A stretch of 64,000 nucleotides of DNA from Flavobacterium sp. ov086. Its GTDB lineage: Bacteria; Bacteroidota; Bacteroidia; Flavobacteriales; Flavobacteriaceae. The position numbers were made by a program, and so were the translations under genes. The stretch covers positions 166,210-230,209 of the forward strand of contig NZ_FZNL01000007.1 in the NCBI RefSeq assembly GCF_900187965.1, written 5' to 3'. Each line of letters starts with the position of its first letter. Within the stretch, counting starts at the first letter, position 1. A model generated the notes under the pieces. The model was given only the letters and a program-made list of their open reading frames with translations. It had not been told where the DNA came from and made no database searches. Of the stretch, positions 18,827-27,977 are shown piece by piece.

Positions 18827-21800
18827 TTATTGTTTTATAAGTTTTACGATTCTCTTAATGTAGCCTTGAGATATTTCAGCCAGATAAATCCCGGGACGTA
18901 AGTTGTTTCCGAACGAAATTGTTTGTCCGTAATCTGATTTTGTAGCACAAATTCGTCTTCCTAAAATATCAAATACAGTAATTTGAATAGCTTGTGTAGT
19001 ATCGCCTCCGGTTATGTTTAATTGAAATACTGTTTTTGTTGGGTTTGGAGAAACAACAACTGTGAAAATATTTAAATCTAAAATATTCCTGCTTTCTGTA
19101 TTCTCGCAAGAACCCAAGTAACAACCGTGAGCCAAATGACTTGAAATAGCATTTGTAGAAATGCAGAGACTATTATTGTTATGACATATTGTTATTTTGT
19201 TCGAAGCGCAACGAACATCAGTTACTGTTATTTGTTTTGCTATTGTGCTATTACAACCTAGAGCATCTGTAATTGTCACGGTATAAATGTGTGTTCCCGT
19301 TGCTGACGGATTTACAGTAGTGCTTTGCGTTGTAGCTCCGTTGCTCCATAAATAAGTGTAAGGCACTATACCATTTGCAGGTGTTGCGGTCAATGTTAGT
19401 GAAGAAGCGCCATAACCCAAATAAATAGTATTAGCTTTTCCTCCTGGATTTACAGCATAGACATCAGCAATGCTTCCCGAAACAGGATTGTTTATGGTTA
19501 CTGTTGTTATTGCTTTTTTGTTGTTTTCTGCAATATCAGTAATAGTCCAAGTTATTGTTGATGTTCCCGTATTGAAATTTCCACTTGCATCCAATCCGTT
19601 TCCAGTTCTTGTAGTTGCGCCGGTTATTTCGTAGATAATAGATTTTATCGTACAATTATCATTGGCTGTTGCCAAAGGAATAGTATAATTTGCGTTTGCA
19701 TCATAACAAAGAGAAACCGAAGCAGTAGAACTTACCGTTGGAGTTTCAGAATCTGTAACGGTAACGGTTTGTGTAGCATTGCTGATATTACTATTTTCAT
19801 CTTCTGCCTTCCAGTTTACGATCGTAGAACCTACGGGAAATATTGCAGGAGCATCATTTGTGATACTTGCAATACCACAGTTGTCAGTTACAATTGGATT
19901 TGTTAGCGTTAACGTTTTTCCACATTGACCTGAATCATTGCTTAATGTTATATCAATTGGCGTAGTGAAAACTGGTTTTTCCTCGTCTTTAACCGTAACT
20001 GTAAAAGTCAATGTCAAAGTATTGCAGGCATCACTTGCATTCCACGTTACAGTTGTAACTCCTTTATTGAAAACTACATTTTGTAATGTTGTACTTCCTG
20101 TTGCGATTGTTGCTCCGCTTAAAGCGTAATTTAAAGTCGAGTCTCCGCAATTGCTGGTTAATGCAGCATCAAATTCATTGCCAACAACAGTATAACTGCA
20201 AACACCTGAAGTGGTATTTACAGAAGCATTATCTTTTGGTTTAATAGTCGAAGACGGTTTTACCAGTTCGGTTTGTATGGTTAATCCGTTAATGGTTTTA
20301 AAAGCTATTTTGGTATTATTTCCATCAAAAGTGGTCGATACATTATTTGCAGGAGATGCTAGAACCCATTTCCCAACAATTGTAAGTGTTACGGTTTCAG
20401 TTTGTGGAGCTCTGTTCAAAATCGAGTTTTGACCGCTAATCTGATTCCAGGTATAAGTTTCATTTGCAGTCAATAATCCTAAGTTTGGATTGGTAAGACT
20501 TACTTTTAGTTTGTTTCCGCCATCTACTTTTTGAGTCATTATTGTAGCCTGTTTGTCTACGCTTACCACAACATCATAAGTAAAAACCGTTGCAGGATTG
20601 AAGATTACATATCCAAATATAGATTCGGGAACATATTCGACAATATGCGCCTGACTGTTTTGATGGTAAATCTTGAAATAAGACGAAAAGTTATTTGCCA
20701 ATTGTTGCGTAGTCGTTTGTCCGCCTTGCATTACAATTGCGTATTGAAATTTTGCCTGAGCCGGTGCAATTCCGTGATTGATATATGCTGTTGTAAAATT
20801 TCCTGTAGTATTGACTGTGTTGCTGTTATTTCTGGAATTTTGAACAACTCTATTAATGGTAATTGCATCTGTATTGGAAGAATTTGCAGGAACTACATAA
20901 CCATTTCCTGTGGCGTCTGTTGCCCAAAAACCTCCGCCAGTCTGTGAAAAATTATAGCTGGTTCCCGTTGCAGTATTACCATTTACATAAGTTGGAGTAT
21001 TGATATCTGTAAGATTGGTTTGAAATAAAGTAGTCTGAATAGGATAAGTTCCGTTTGTGTCCCTGATATTAGAACCAAGACAAAGAATCATGTCTTTAAA
21101 AAAGAAATTAGATTTTAAAGCTGTCATTCCGGTAGCAGAATTATAATCTTTATAATCAATCCCAAAAACACCATTATTATCCAATGAAGCATGCGTTAGA
21201 AAAGGTTTCCCGTTCATTTCACGCATTTTGCCTGTACTAAGAATATTTAGCGGAAGATAAGCAACCGTAGTTCCTGGAACATGTGACCAGTCCCAGCCAT
21301 TTTCTGTAAAACCGTTTGAATTTCCTGATGTAAGTAATTCTATGGCTCCTGCAGAAGTATATCGTCCGAAAACATTCTCTGTAGCCGAATTTTCGAAATG
21401 CCAGATATTTTTGCTTGTTCCTTTTGCACTTGCCTGAAATCCGTTGTATTTATGAACACTTAAACCTGCGTATGGAAAATTAAATTGTCCTTCGGCTATT
21501 TCGGGTTGTGCAGTAAGTCCTGAATTTAAAGTCTGCAAAATGTCCATTACGCCACCGGGAGTATAGACCATGGTAATCGAAATTACATTTTGTCTCAGTA
21601 AATTGAGGTTTGCTGTAGCAGAAATATTCCAAAGTCTCAGAAACTCTCTTCCCGCATCTGCATTAGCAACAGGATCCGTCACATATAAAAAAGCCAAAGC
21701 TGGTCGTAGATCATTATAAGAATCTGTATTGGTTGGAAATCTTCCGGCAAGACTAAGCGGCATTTCAAAGCCTTTGCTGAATTTACTGTAGTTTAAAATG

Positions 21801-22744
21801 GCTTTCTTTAAATTGTTTTGGGCTTCTGTATTTAATTCATAAGCCGTATTTTTTAGCATCATATTCATGATCGAAGATTGATGTAAAGCATCTACACCGT
21901 AAGAATTTGAATATGCTCCTCTATGATGATAGGTTATAAAATCAGGTTTAATGCAATCATTCCATCCATTGCTGATTTTTAAGGCATTGTCAATATATCT
22001 TTTTAGGAAATCCATATTGGCAATTTTTGTAGTATCAGAATCTTCCTGAGCCAATATGTAACAAAGTCTTTGCTGAATTGAAGAACGGATAATATCAGTA
22101 TTAAAACCGGGATTGGTAAAATGAAAATCAGGATAATCCGGTGATATAAAAGTGGTTAATGTCTTTAATGCTCCCATGTGATGATCAAATTCTCCGGCAG
22201 CAATCAATTCGTCTTTCATTAAAAGTACTGAAGTAGCATAAGCAGACGATCGCAAACAAATTCCGTGACCGCTTGTGATAACTTCTTCTGTGGCGGGAAT
22301 TGCGAGATAGGCAAAATCTGTAGTACTGCTAATGCCTTTTGCTTTCATATAATTAAAAAGCGAAAGTATGGTATCTCTTAAAGTCGGACTGTGATAATCC
22401 GGATTGGGATTGGTGGCGGAACCTTTTAATTGATACAGGAAAACCAATCTGATAAGCTTTTGTTCAACAATTACCTGATAGGCAGTTTGGTCAGCAGTTA
22501 CCGTAAAATTCCAAAGAGCGCCGGGATTGTTGAAATCATAAGCCGACAGGTTTTTTGCTGCTATTCCGTTGGTGAGATACCGACTGTATCGCTCATTAAC
22601 TTGTGAATTCGAATAATCAAGATTTTCTCCCGTGAGCCAATTTCGATACTTTGTTTTAATGTTATTGATGTCGCTCAATTGCGCATACGAAAAATTGAAT
22701 ACTAAGGCGATTAGCCATGCGGATAAAAGTAATTTTTTACACAT
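18827..22744 (-). CDS. PL8-family polysaccharide lyase with HYR/PKD-like repeats and T9SS sorting domain
   Basis: About 1305 aa from the ATG at 22744, which begins a good signal peptide (MCKKLLLSAWLIALVFNFSYAQ read in parts); the upstream in-frame ATG at 22810 would hide it. Residues 40-370 are the helical PL8 toroid with NGWNDCIKPDF and HHRGAYSNSYG, in which a His and the Tyr nine residues on match the catalytic pair of chondroitin AC lyase (His225/Tyr234). WHFENSATENVFGRYTSAG starts the central beta-sandwich. After about residue 760 come HYR-like and PKD/SprB-like repeats with NDNC and DNCG motifs, then a type A T9SS tail (ISQGYIKRIVKLIKQ end). Substrate: hyaluronan, chondroitin or similar; not heparin by family precedent. 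Confidence 0.92.
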   Translation of the reverse strand: MCKKLLLSAWLIALVFNFSYAQLSDINNIKTKYRNWLTGENLDYSNSQVNERYSRYLTNGIAAKNLSAYDFNNPGALWNFTVTADQTAYQVIVEQKLIRLVFLYQLKGSATNPNPDYHSPTLRDTILSLFNYMKAKGISSTTDFAYLAIPATEEVITSGHGICLRSSAYATSVLLMKDELIAAGEFDHHMGALKTLTTFISPDYPDFHFTNPGFNTDIIRSSIQQRLCYILAQEDSDTTKIANMDFLKRYIDNALKISNGWNDCIKPDFITYHHRGAYSNSYGVDALHQSSIMNMMLKNTAYELNTEAQNNLKKAILNYSKFSKGFEMPLSLAGRFPTNTDSYNDLRPALAFLYVTDPVANADAGREFLRLWNISATANLNLLRQNVISITMVYTPGGVMDILQTLNSGLTAQPEIAEGQFNFPYAGLSVHKYNGFQASAKGTSKNIWHFENSATENVFGRYTSAGAIELLTSGNSNGFTENGWDWSHVPGTTVAYLPLNILSTGKMREMNGKPFLTHASLDNNGVFGIDYKDYNSATGMTALKSNFFFKDMILCLGSNIRDTNGTYPIQTTLFQTNLTDINTPTYVNGNTATGTSYNFSQTGGGFWATDATGNGYVVPANSSNTDAITINRVVQNSRNNSNTVNTTGNFTTAYINHGIAPAQAKFQYAIVMQGGQTTTQQLANNFSSYFKIYHQNSQAHIVEYVPESIFGYVIFNPATVFTYDVVVSVDKQATIMTQKVDGGNKLKVSLTNPNLGLLTANETYTWNQISGQNSILNRAPQTETVTLTIVGKWVLASPANNVSTTFDGNNTKIAFKTINGLTIQTELVKPSSTIKPKDNASVNTTSGVCSYTVVGNEFDAALTSNCGDSTLNYALSGATIATGSTTLQNVVFNKGVTTVTWNASDACNTLTLTFTVTVKDEEKPVFTTPIDITLSNDSGQCGKTLTLTNPIVTDNCGIASITNDAPAIFPVGSTIVNWKAEDENSNISNATQTVTVTDSETPTVSSTASVSLCYDANANYTIPLATANDNCTIKSIIYEITGATTRTGNGLDASGNFNTGTSTITWTITDIAENNKKAITTVTINNPVSGSIADVYAVNPGGKANTIYLGYGASSLTLTATPANGIVPYTYLWSNGATTQSTTVNPSATGTHIYTVTITDALGCNSTIAKQITVTDVRCASNKITICHNNNSLCISTNAISSHLAHGCYLGSCENTESRNILDLNIFTVVVSPNPTKTVFQLNITGGDTTQAIQITVFDILGRRICATKSDYGQTISFGNNLRPGIYLAEISQGYIKRIVKLIKQ

Positions 22745-23058
22745 AAGATTAATTGTTAATAGACTAGTTAGTAGAATTATTTTGGTGTGGTTATTCTGTA
22801 TTCTTAGCAATTATTTCAAATAGTATTCTTAAAGTATTTATTGCGATAAAGTCATTTATAATATTTTAAATTAGAATACTATTGGTTTTTTAAATCAAGC
22901 TATAAGGCCAGGAATTCTTTAGTGTACACAGTACTTCAAATGTTTTTTGGCAAACTATTTATCATTCGAACAAGTACAATACTTTTTGTAATCCCTAACC
23001 TGATAAGCTTCATTTATTGTGTTTCTTCCGCTGGCTGAAAATCAAAAAAAGGAATTGG
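22745..23058. other. intergenic gap before the PL8 gene
   Basis: No gene, hairpin or recognisable promoter box stands out. The region should carry the PL8 promoter or the GH88-PL8 read-through. A short palindrome GTGTACAC lies at 22922-22929. Confidence 0.5.
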
Positions 23059-24261
23059 TTAGATTTCAATTTTTTTGATTGTAGCGTATCTTTTCAAAGC
23101 TTCCAGATAATAATAATCGGCATAATCAAGTGGCGTATCAATCTCTGAATTGTATAAAAAAGCACCAACGCTGTGTTTCAAAATGAAATAATTATTCTCA
23201 CCCGGTTTTGCTAAATAAGTATCTGACGAAAGAGATTTTAAAATATCTTCGGCATAATCAGCATATTTTTTTCCGTCTTTTACCTGAGTACTTAAATCCA
23301 ATAAAGCCGAAGCTATAACGGCTGCTGCCGAAGCATCTCTTGGAGCCAGTTCTGCGGTATCTAAAGCATTATGAACATCAAAATCCCAAACCGGTACTTT
23401 GTCTTTTGGCATTCGGGGATGATTCATGATAAAAGAAGCGATATGTTCTGCTTGTTGCAAAAACTTTGGATTTTTGGTATTGGCATAACACATCGTATAA
23501 CCGTATAATCCCCAAGCTTGTCCGCGTGCCCAAGCCGAATCGTCGGTAACGCCCTGATGTGTTCCTTTGCGCAATACTTTGCCCGTTTTAGGATCATAAT
23601 CTACCAAGTGATACGAACTATAATCTTTTCTATAATGATTTTTCATTGTAGTCAAAGCATGCGTACTGGCAGCATTAGTATATTCAGGTTTATTAAATTG
23701 AAGTGCACTCCAGTATAAATACTCCAGATTCATCATGTTATCGATAATAACCGGATAATGCAACCAAGGGAAATTCCAGGAACGTATTGTTCCAACAGTT
23801 GGGCTAAAACGTGCATAAAGATTTGCAGCACCATCTGCCAATACCGGAAGATAAATTTTGTCTCCTGTAATTCTGTACGCATTTCCATAAGAACAATACA
23901 ACATGAAACCAACATCATGTGTATTTTTTATATTTCGAATAGAATCTAGTGCAAGGGTGAATTTTTTGGCTTCTTCGGCCAATGTTTTATCTCCCGTAAG
24001 TTCATAGCCATACCAAAGACTTCCGGGAAAGAAACCCGTAGTCCAGTCTGTCAAACCGGCAAGTCTTACAGTTCCATCAGGATTTACCGAACGCGGATTT
24101 TTTCCGGGTTTATAAGTTTGAGCAGCTTTGTTTAATTGAAATTGAACTACTTCAGTTGTTTTTTTAAACCAAAGCAAAGATGGATCATCCTGAACAGGTT
24201 TAGCAAAAGCACTAAAAGTAATGGTGGAAAGGACTAGAAATAAGTTGAAGGTTTTTTTCAT
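23059..24261 (-). CDS. GH88 unsaturated glucuronyl hydrolase
   Basis: A 400-aa periplasmic (alpha/alpha)6-barrel enzyme with a signal peptide ending near FSAFA. LTDWTTGFFPGSLWYGYELTG, NTHDVGFMLYCSYGN and DDSAWARGQAWGLYGY are GH88 signatures. Asp116 (NTHD) and Asp174 (VIIDNMMNLE) are the likely catalytic pair by comparison with Bacillus UGL (Asp88/Asp149). It hydrates and releases the 4,5-unsaturated uronic acid from disaccharides made by PL lyases, and the released keto acid would go to KduI. First gene of the minus-strand locus; the 17-bp candidate regulator site lies 99 bp upstream. Confidence 0.94.
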   Translation of the reverse strand: MKKTFNLFLVLSTITFSAFAKPVQDDPSLLWFKKTTEVVQFQLNKAAQTYKPGKNPRSVNPDGTVRLAGLTDWTTGFFPGSLWYGYELTGDKTLAEEAKKFTLALDSIRNIKNTHDVGFMLYCSYGNAYRITGDKIYLPVLADGAANLYARFSPTVGTIRSWNFPWLHYPVIIDNMMNLEYLYWSALQFNKPEYTNAASTHALTTMKNHYRKDYSSYHLVDYDPKTGKVLRKGTHQGVTDDSAWARGQAWGLYGYTMCYANTKNPKFLQQAEHIASFIMNHPRMPKDKVPVWDFDVHNALDTAELAPRDASAAAVIASALLDLSTQVKDGKKYADYAEDILKSLSSDTYLAKPGENNYFILKHSVGAFLYNSEIDTPLDYADYYYLEALKRYATIKKIEI

Positions 24262-24359
24262 CGTTTAATCGTTTATATGAATATTCGGTTTGGTTGAATA
24301 TTTTATAAAGCGAATTTAAACGGGAGTTAGAAAATGGGCTTTCAGTTTTTATTATAAAT

Positions 24360-24376
24360 GTTTTGAATTTGTGTAA
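24360..24376 (-). promoter_or_regulatory. putative regulator site upstream of GH88 gene
   Basis: Second exact copy of GTTTTGAATTTGTGTAA (first at 8715-8731). Shared position and orientation ahead of two genes of the same pathway suggest a common activator, plausibly the AraC-type output domain of the HTCS. Confidence 0.45.
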
Positions 24377-24437
24377 TGACTATATTTTAAGGGGTTAATA
24401 TGGTCATTTGAATTCTTATAATGCTGAAAATTGACAG

Positions 24438-24788
24438 TTATACTGTAGCATTGTTTTCTTTGTTCTTAATATGTTCCCGATGAGATATTCCCCAGTTAAT
24501 CATTTCGGTGATAATAGGACCAAATGATTTACAGTAATCTGTAGATTCATAAAGTATCGGTATTATTGCATCTCTGTCTTCTGTTCTTTTGACAAGATTG
24601 TTGAGTTCCATATCTTTTAATTCTTTCGAAAGCATTCGTGAAGTAATTCCCGGAATACTTTGCTGAATTTCTTTAAATCGGGTATTTCCATTACAGATGG
24701 AATTGATAATAGGCAATTTCCATTTACCGCCTAAAACATATATAGTATCCTGAAGTGCGCGAACTTCTTCTTGTTGATTTCTTGCCAT
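24438..24788 (-). CDS. HxlR-family transcriptional regulator
   Basis: A winged-helix regulator of 116 aa from the ATG at 24788 (MARNQQEEV); an upstream in-frame ATG at 24821 adds 11 residues that look non-coding. LGGKWKLPIINSI is the HxlR signature, followed by TRFKEIQQSIPGITSRMLSKELKDME. Many HxlR proteins sense quinones, aldehydes or reactive chlorine through a Cys; here one Cys follows the signature (ICNG) and another is in YCKSFG. It is divergent from an SDR gene at 25026 and so probably controls it. Confidence 0.9.
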   Translation of the reverse strand: MARNQQEEVRALQDTIYVLGGKWKLPIINSICNGNTRFKEIQQSIPGITSRMLSKELKDMELNNLVKRTEDRDAIIPILYESTDYCKSFGPIITEMINWGISHREHIKNKENNATV

Positions 24789-24800
24789 TGGTAAATATTT

Positions 24801-24929
24801 TATACTAAGGTATAAAAACATTTTATAATTTTTTCCAATGTAAGTTGTGCACCGTATAAGTCATATAAGAAAATATAAGTTATTCGTTTACTAAGCATCT
24901 CAACTCAAATGAACTTCAACAACTTACAT
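24801..24929. promoter_or_regulatory. candidate operators in the HxlR/SDR divergent region
   Basis: TATACTAAGGTATA (24801-24814) is a palindrome just upstream of the hxlR start. ATGTAAGTTGT (24838-24848) and its exact complement ACAACTTACAT (24919-24929) flank the centre of the region. HxlR dimers bind short palindromes, so these are reasonable sites for autoregulation and control of the SDR gene. Inference only. Confidence 0.45.
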
Positions 24930-24993
24930 GGTTTAACTTTTTTAAGCCAGTATACTCAATGATACCGCTGAAAAAGTAATATGTTCTGCGTTT

Positions 24994-25001
24994 TAACTTT
25001 G
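24994..25001 (+). promoter_or_regulatory. -7 promoter element TAACTTTG for the SDR gene
   Basis: TAACTTTG matches the Bacteroidota -7 consensus TAnnTTTG, 25 bp before the start codon at 25026. No clear TTTG -33 box is visible at the usual spacing, as expected for an activator-dependent promoter. Confidence 0.55.
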
Positions 25002-25025
25002 TACCGTTAATTTAAAACATAGAAA

Positions 25026-25769
25026 ATGGACAATTTAAAAAATAAAGTTGCGGTAATAACAGGCGGAAATAGCGGTATTGGTTATGCCACTGCAAAACAA
25101 TTAAAAGAACAAGGAGCTACAGTTATTATTACCGGAAGAAGAAAAGAAGCAATTGAAAAAGCAGCCTCAGATATGGGTGTTACGGCTATTGTTGCAAATC
25201 AATCAAGTGTTTTGGATATTGATCGTTTAGCTTTAAAAGTAAAAGAAGATTTTGGACCAATTGATATTCTTTTTATCAATGCAGGAATTGCAGGATTAGG
25301 AACTATTGAGCAAGCAACAGAAGCTTTATATGATGATATTATGAATATAAATCTTAAAGGAGCCTATTTTACTTTAAGCAAATTTATTCCAATTTTGAAA
25401 GACGGTGCTTCAGTAGTATTTCTTTCTTCTAATACTGCAAGTATGAGCGGACAAGGTTCATCAATTTATTCTTCGAGCAAGACGGCTCTTAATGCTATAA
25501 TGAAAATTGCGGCGCTTGAATTGGCTCCAAGAAAAATCAGAGTAAATTCAGTAAGTCCGGGTCCAACAGAAACCGAAGTAATGAAAAAAGTAGGTTTAGA
25601 CGAAGAAACTGTAAAATCGATAATGGATGTTGTTGTTGACAGAATTCCACTAAAACAAATGGGAACTGCAGCCGATGTTGCAAAAATGATTTCGTACATA
25701 AGCAGTGAAGCTTCTGTATTTATTACAGGCGCAGATATTATTATGGATGGCGGAATGGTTTTGGCTTAA
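25026..25769 (+). CDS. short-chain dehydrogenase/reductase (SDR)
   Basis: A 247-aa classical SDR. Cofactor motif TGGNSGIGYATA near residue 13, followed by TGRRKEAIEK (the Arg after the second strand favours NADPH), then NAGIAG, Ser in FLSSNTASMSG, and the YSSSK catalytic Tyr/Lys motif, ending with ITGADIIMDGGM. Substrate unknown; a carbonyl or quinone-type compound is suggested by the divergent HxlR regulator. No signal peptide. Confidence 0.93.
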   Translation: MDNLKNKVAVITGGNSGIGYATAKQLKEQGATVIITGRRKEAIEKAASDMGVTAIVANQSSVLDIDRLALKVKEDFGPIDILFINAGIAGLGTIEQATEALYDDIMNINLKGAYFTLSKFIPILKDGASVVFLSSNTASMSGQGSSIYSSSKTALNAIMKIAALELAPRKIRVNSVSPGPTETEVMKKVGLDEETVKSIMDVVVDRIPLKQMGTAADVAKMISYISSEASVFITGADIIMDGGMVLA

Positions 25770-25895
25770 GCCGAAGATTTAAGTGAGATGTTTTTAAGTG
25801 AGATGTTAAATGTGAATATTCACAATTGACATCTCACTTTGATTTTGGAAAAGTTATCATTAATCTGGTGCGCTAAATTTTTCAAGTTTGAGAAT

Positions 25896-25989
25896 GTCCG
25901 TTTGGGCATCAACTTCGCCTGTTTGAGATATTTCTTGATTTTAAAAGGCTTGTTATCGGAATACTTTTGATGAAGAAATTAACTGATAA
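25896..25989 (+). promoter_or_regulatory. LytTR-type promoter module, copy 1 (before epoxide hydrolase pseudogene)
   Basis: Direct repeats GTCCGTTTG (25896) and GCCTGTTTG (25917) are 21 bp apart. The -7 box TACTTTTG starts at 25962, exactly 45 bp after the second repeat, and is followed at once by ATGAAGAAATTAACTGATAA. The same 94-bp layout recurs at 27860 and 31148, and the operator part at 37019-37092 on the other strand. Confidence 0.75.
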
Positions 25990-26013
25990 ACAAATAATTT
26001 AAAATCAAAAACA

Positions 26014-27315
26014 ATGGAAACAATTCAAACAAACAAAAGAAGCATTGCAAATATTTTTGCTGTAGGTGCTTTTATGTTGCTTACCACAACGGGTTTTGCA
26101 CAAAAGAATTTGGAGAAAAGCAAAATAAATTCAGAAGCGATTCGTCCTTATCACATTAGTATTTCAGAAAAAGCAATCACAGAACTTCGTGAGCGTGTAA
26201 ATACTACAAGATGGCCACAAAAAGAAACGGTGAAAGATTAATCACAAGGAGTGAAATTAGCACAAATTCAAGGTCTTGTAAAATATTGGGGAACAGATTA
26301 TGACTGGCATAAAACAGAAGCTAAGTTAAATGCTTTGCCTCAATTTATTACGAACATTGACGGATTAGATATTCAGTTCATACATGTAAAATCCAAACAT
26401 AAAAATGCATTACCTATAATTATTACGCACGGTTGGCCGGGATCTTTCTTTGAACTTTTAAAAGTTATTGGCCCGCTAACAGACCCAACTGCTTATGGCG
26501 GAAAAGCCGAAGATGCTTTTGATGTTGTAATTCCTTCAATGCCCGGGTATGGTTTCTCAGAAAAACCTACAGGAACGGGTTGGGGAGTAGAAAAAATTGG
26601 AAACGCCTGGGATGTATTGATGAAACGGTTGGGATACAAACATTATGTTTCGCAAGGCGGTGACTGGGGTTCTGTAATTGCAGATGCAATGGCGCGTCAG
26701 GCTCCTGAGGGATTGTTAGGAATTCATGTGAATATGCCTGCAACTGTACCCGCAGATATTGCCAAAGCATTACAAGACGGAGATCCGGCACCTGCAGGAT
26801 TATCAGTTAAAGAAAAAGCAGCTTTTAATTCGCTTAATAAATTATACACTCGAGGTGGAGGATATGCCGGAATGATGGTAACCCGTCCTCAAACTATCGG
26901 ATACGGACTTACAGATTCACCAGTTGGTTTGGCCTCATTTTTCCTTGACAAATTCAATGATTGGACTTACAGTGGCGGAAATGCTGAAAAATCACTTACC
27001 AGAGACGAAATCCTTGACGATATATCGTTGTACTGGTTTACTAATACAGCCAATTCTTCGGCAAACTTATATTGGGAGAACAACAATAACAACTTTAATG
27101 TTGTGGAGCAAAAAACAAATGAAATCAAAATTCCGGTTGCGGTAACAGTATTTCCCGGAGAGATTTATCAGGCACCAAAAACATGGACTGAAAAAGCCTA
27201 TAAAAACCTGATTTATTTCAACGAAGTAAACAAAGGCGGTCACTTTGCCTCTTGGGAAGAACCACAGCTTTTTACAGAAGAACTTCGTGCAGCTTTTAAA
27301 TCATTAAGAAAATAA
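26014..27315 (+). pseudogene. secreted epoxide hydrolase gene interrupted by one in-frame stop
   Basis: Codons 1-75 (signal peptide ending GFAQ, then EHN-domain start IRPYHISISEKAI) run to TAA at 26239-26241. The same frame continues without any shift as SQGVKLAQIQGLVKYWGTDYDW to a stop at 27315. The intact paralogue at 28980 reads ETVADQSQGANLSKMKDLVNYWGT here, so the TAA replaces a Gln codon. The rest keeps the oxyanion motif HGWPGS, the Asp nucleophile in GGDWGS and the His in GGHFASWEEP. Restart at GTG 26251 would lack the signal peptide and the start of the EHN domain. Either a recent nonsense mutation or a sequencing error. Confidence 0.88.
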
Positions 27316-27405
27316 TAAAAATATAAAAAGAACAAGGATTCATTCTGTTTTCTATTACAAAAAAACAAACAAGAGAACAGAATGCATCCAATAAAAAGAA
27401 ACATT

Positions 27406-27813
27406 ATGAAAACAAATAAAAATTTAGGGTTATCAGCAATTGCTGTTTTACTTCTTATGGCTTTTGCTCCAAACAGCGCTTCGGCACAACAATCTGACAT
27501 AAAGCGTACTGATTTACAAAAACATGATTTAAGCATTCCCAGAAGAGAAGCCGTTCAGGTAAAAATTGATTTTGGACCGCATACCGCTTTTGGAAAACAT
27601 TACCATCATGGTGAAGAAATCATTTATGTATTGGATGGCACATTAGAATATGAAGTAGAAGGACAAGGAACTGTAACGCTAAAAGCGGGAGAAGTTTTGT
27701 TTATTCCTGCAGGAACAGTTCACTCAGCAAAGAATACTACCAATGCAAAAGCTTCTGAGTTGGCTACCTATGTAGTTGAAAAAGGGAAACCAATTTTAGT
27801 ACTGAAAAAATAA
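27406..27813 (+). CDS. secreted cupin-domain protein
   Basis: About 135 aa from the ATG at 27406, which starts a clean signal peptide (MAFAPNSASAQQ cleavage); an upstream ATG at 27382 only adds MHPIKRNI. The rest is a single small cupin with metal-ligand motifs GKHYHHGEEIIYVLDG (two His, Glu) and IPAGTVHSAKN (His). Function unknown; small periplasmic cupins often bind or modify small molecules. It is 90 bp after the epoxide hydrolase frame, so probably in the same unit. Confidence 0.88.
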   Translation: MKTNKNLGLSAIAVLLLMAFAPNSASAQQSDIKRTDLQKHDLSIPRREAVQVKIDFGPHTAFGKHYHHGEEIIYVLDGTLEYEVEGQGTVTLKAGEVLFIPAGTVHSAKNTTNAKASELATYVVEKGKPILVLKK

Positions 27814-27859
27814 AACCCTTTACAAATGAATATTAAGCGAAAACTTCGCCCGAAAGCCT

Positions 27860-27953
27860 GTCCATTTCAGGATTCAAGTTGTCCATTTGAGCTATTTTCT
27901 GATTGTACAGGGATTGTAACTGAGATACCTTTGATGAAGAAATTAACTGATAA
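27860..27953 (+). promoter_or_regulatory. LytTR-type promoter module, copy 2 (before nitrilase gene)
   Basis: Direct repeats GTCCATTTC (27860) and GTCCATTTG (27881), period 21 bp. -7 box TACCTTTG begins at 27926, 45 bp after the second repeat, followed by ATGAAGAAATTAACTGATAA. This is the copy with the best matching half-sites. Confidence 0.78.
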
Positions 27954-27977
27954 AGAATTAGTTTAAAATTAAATACG

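Noticed and set aside
20531..20947. 138-codon plus-strand frame inside the PL8 gene
   Set aside because: Antisense to well-supported coding sequence; no family features.
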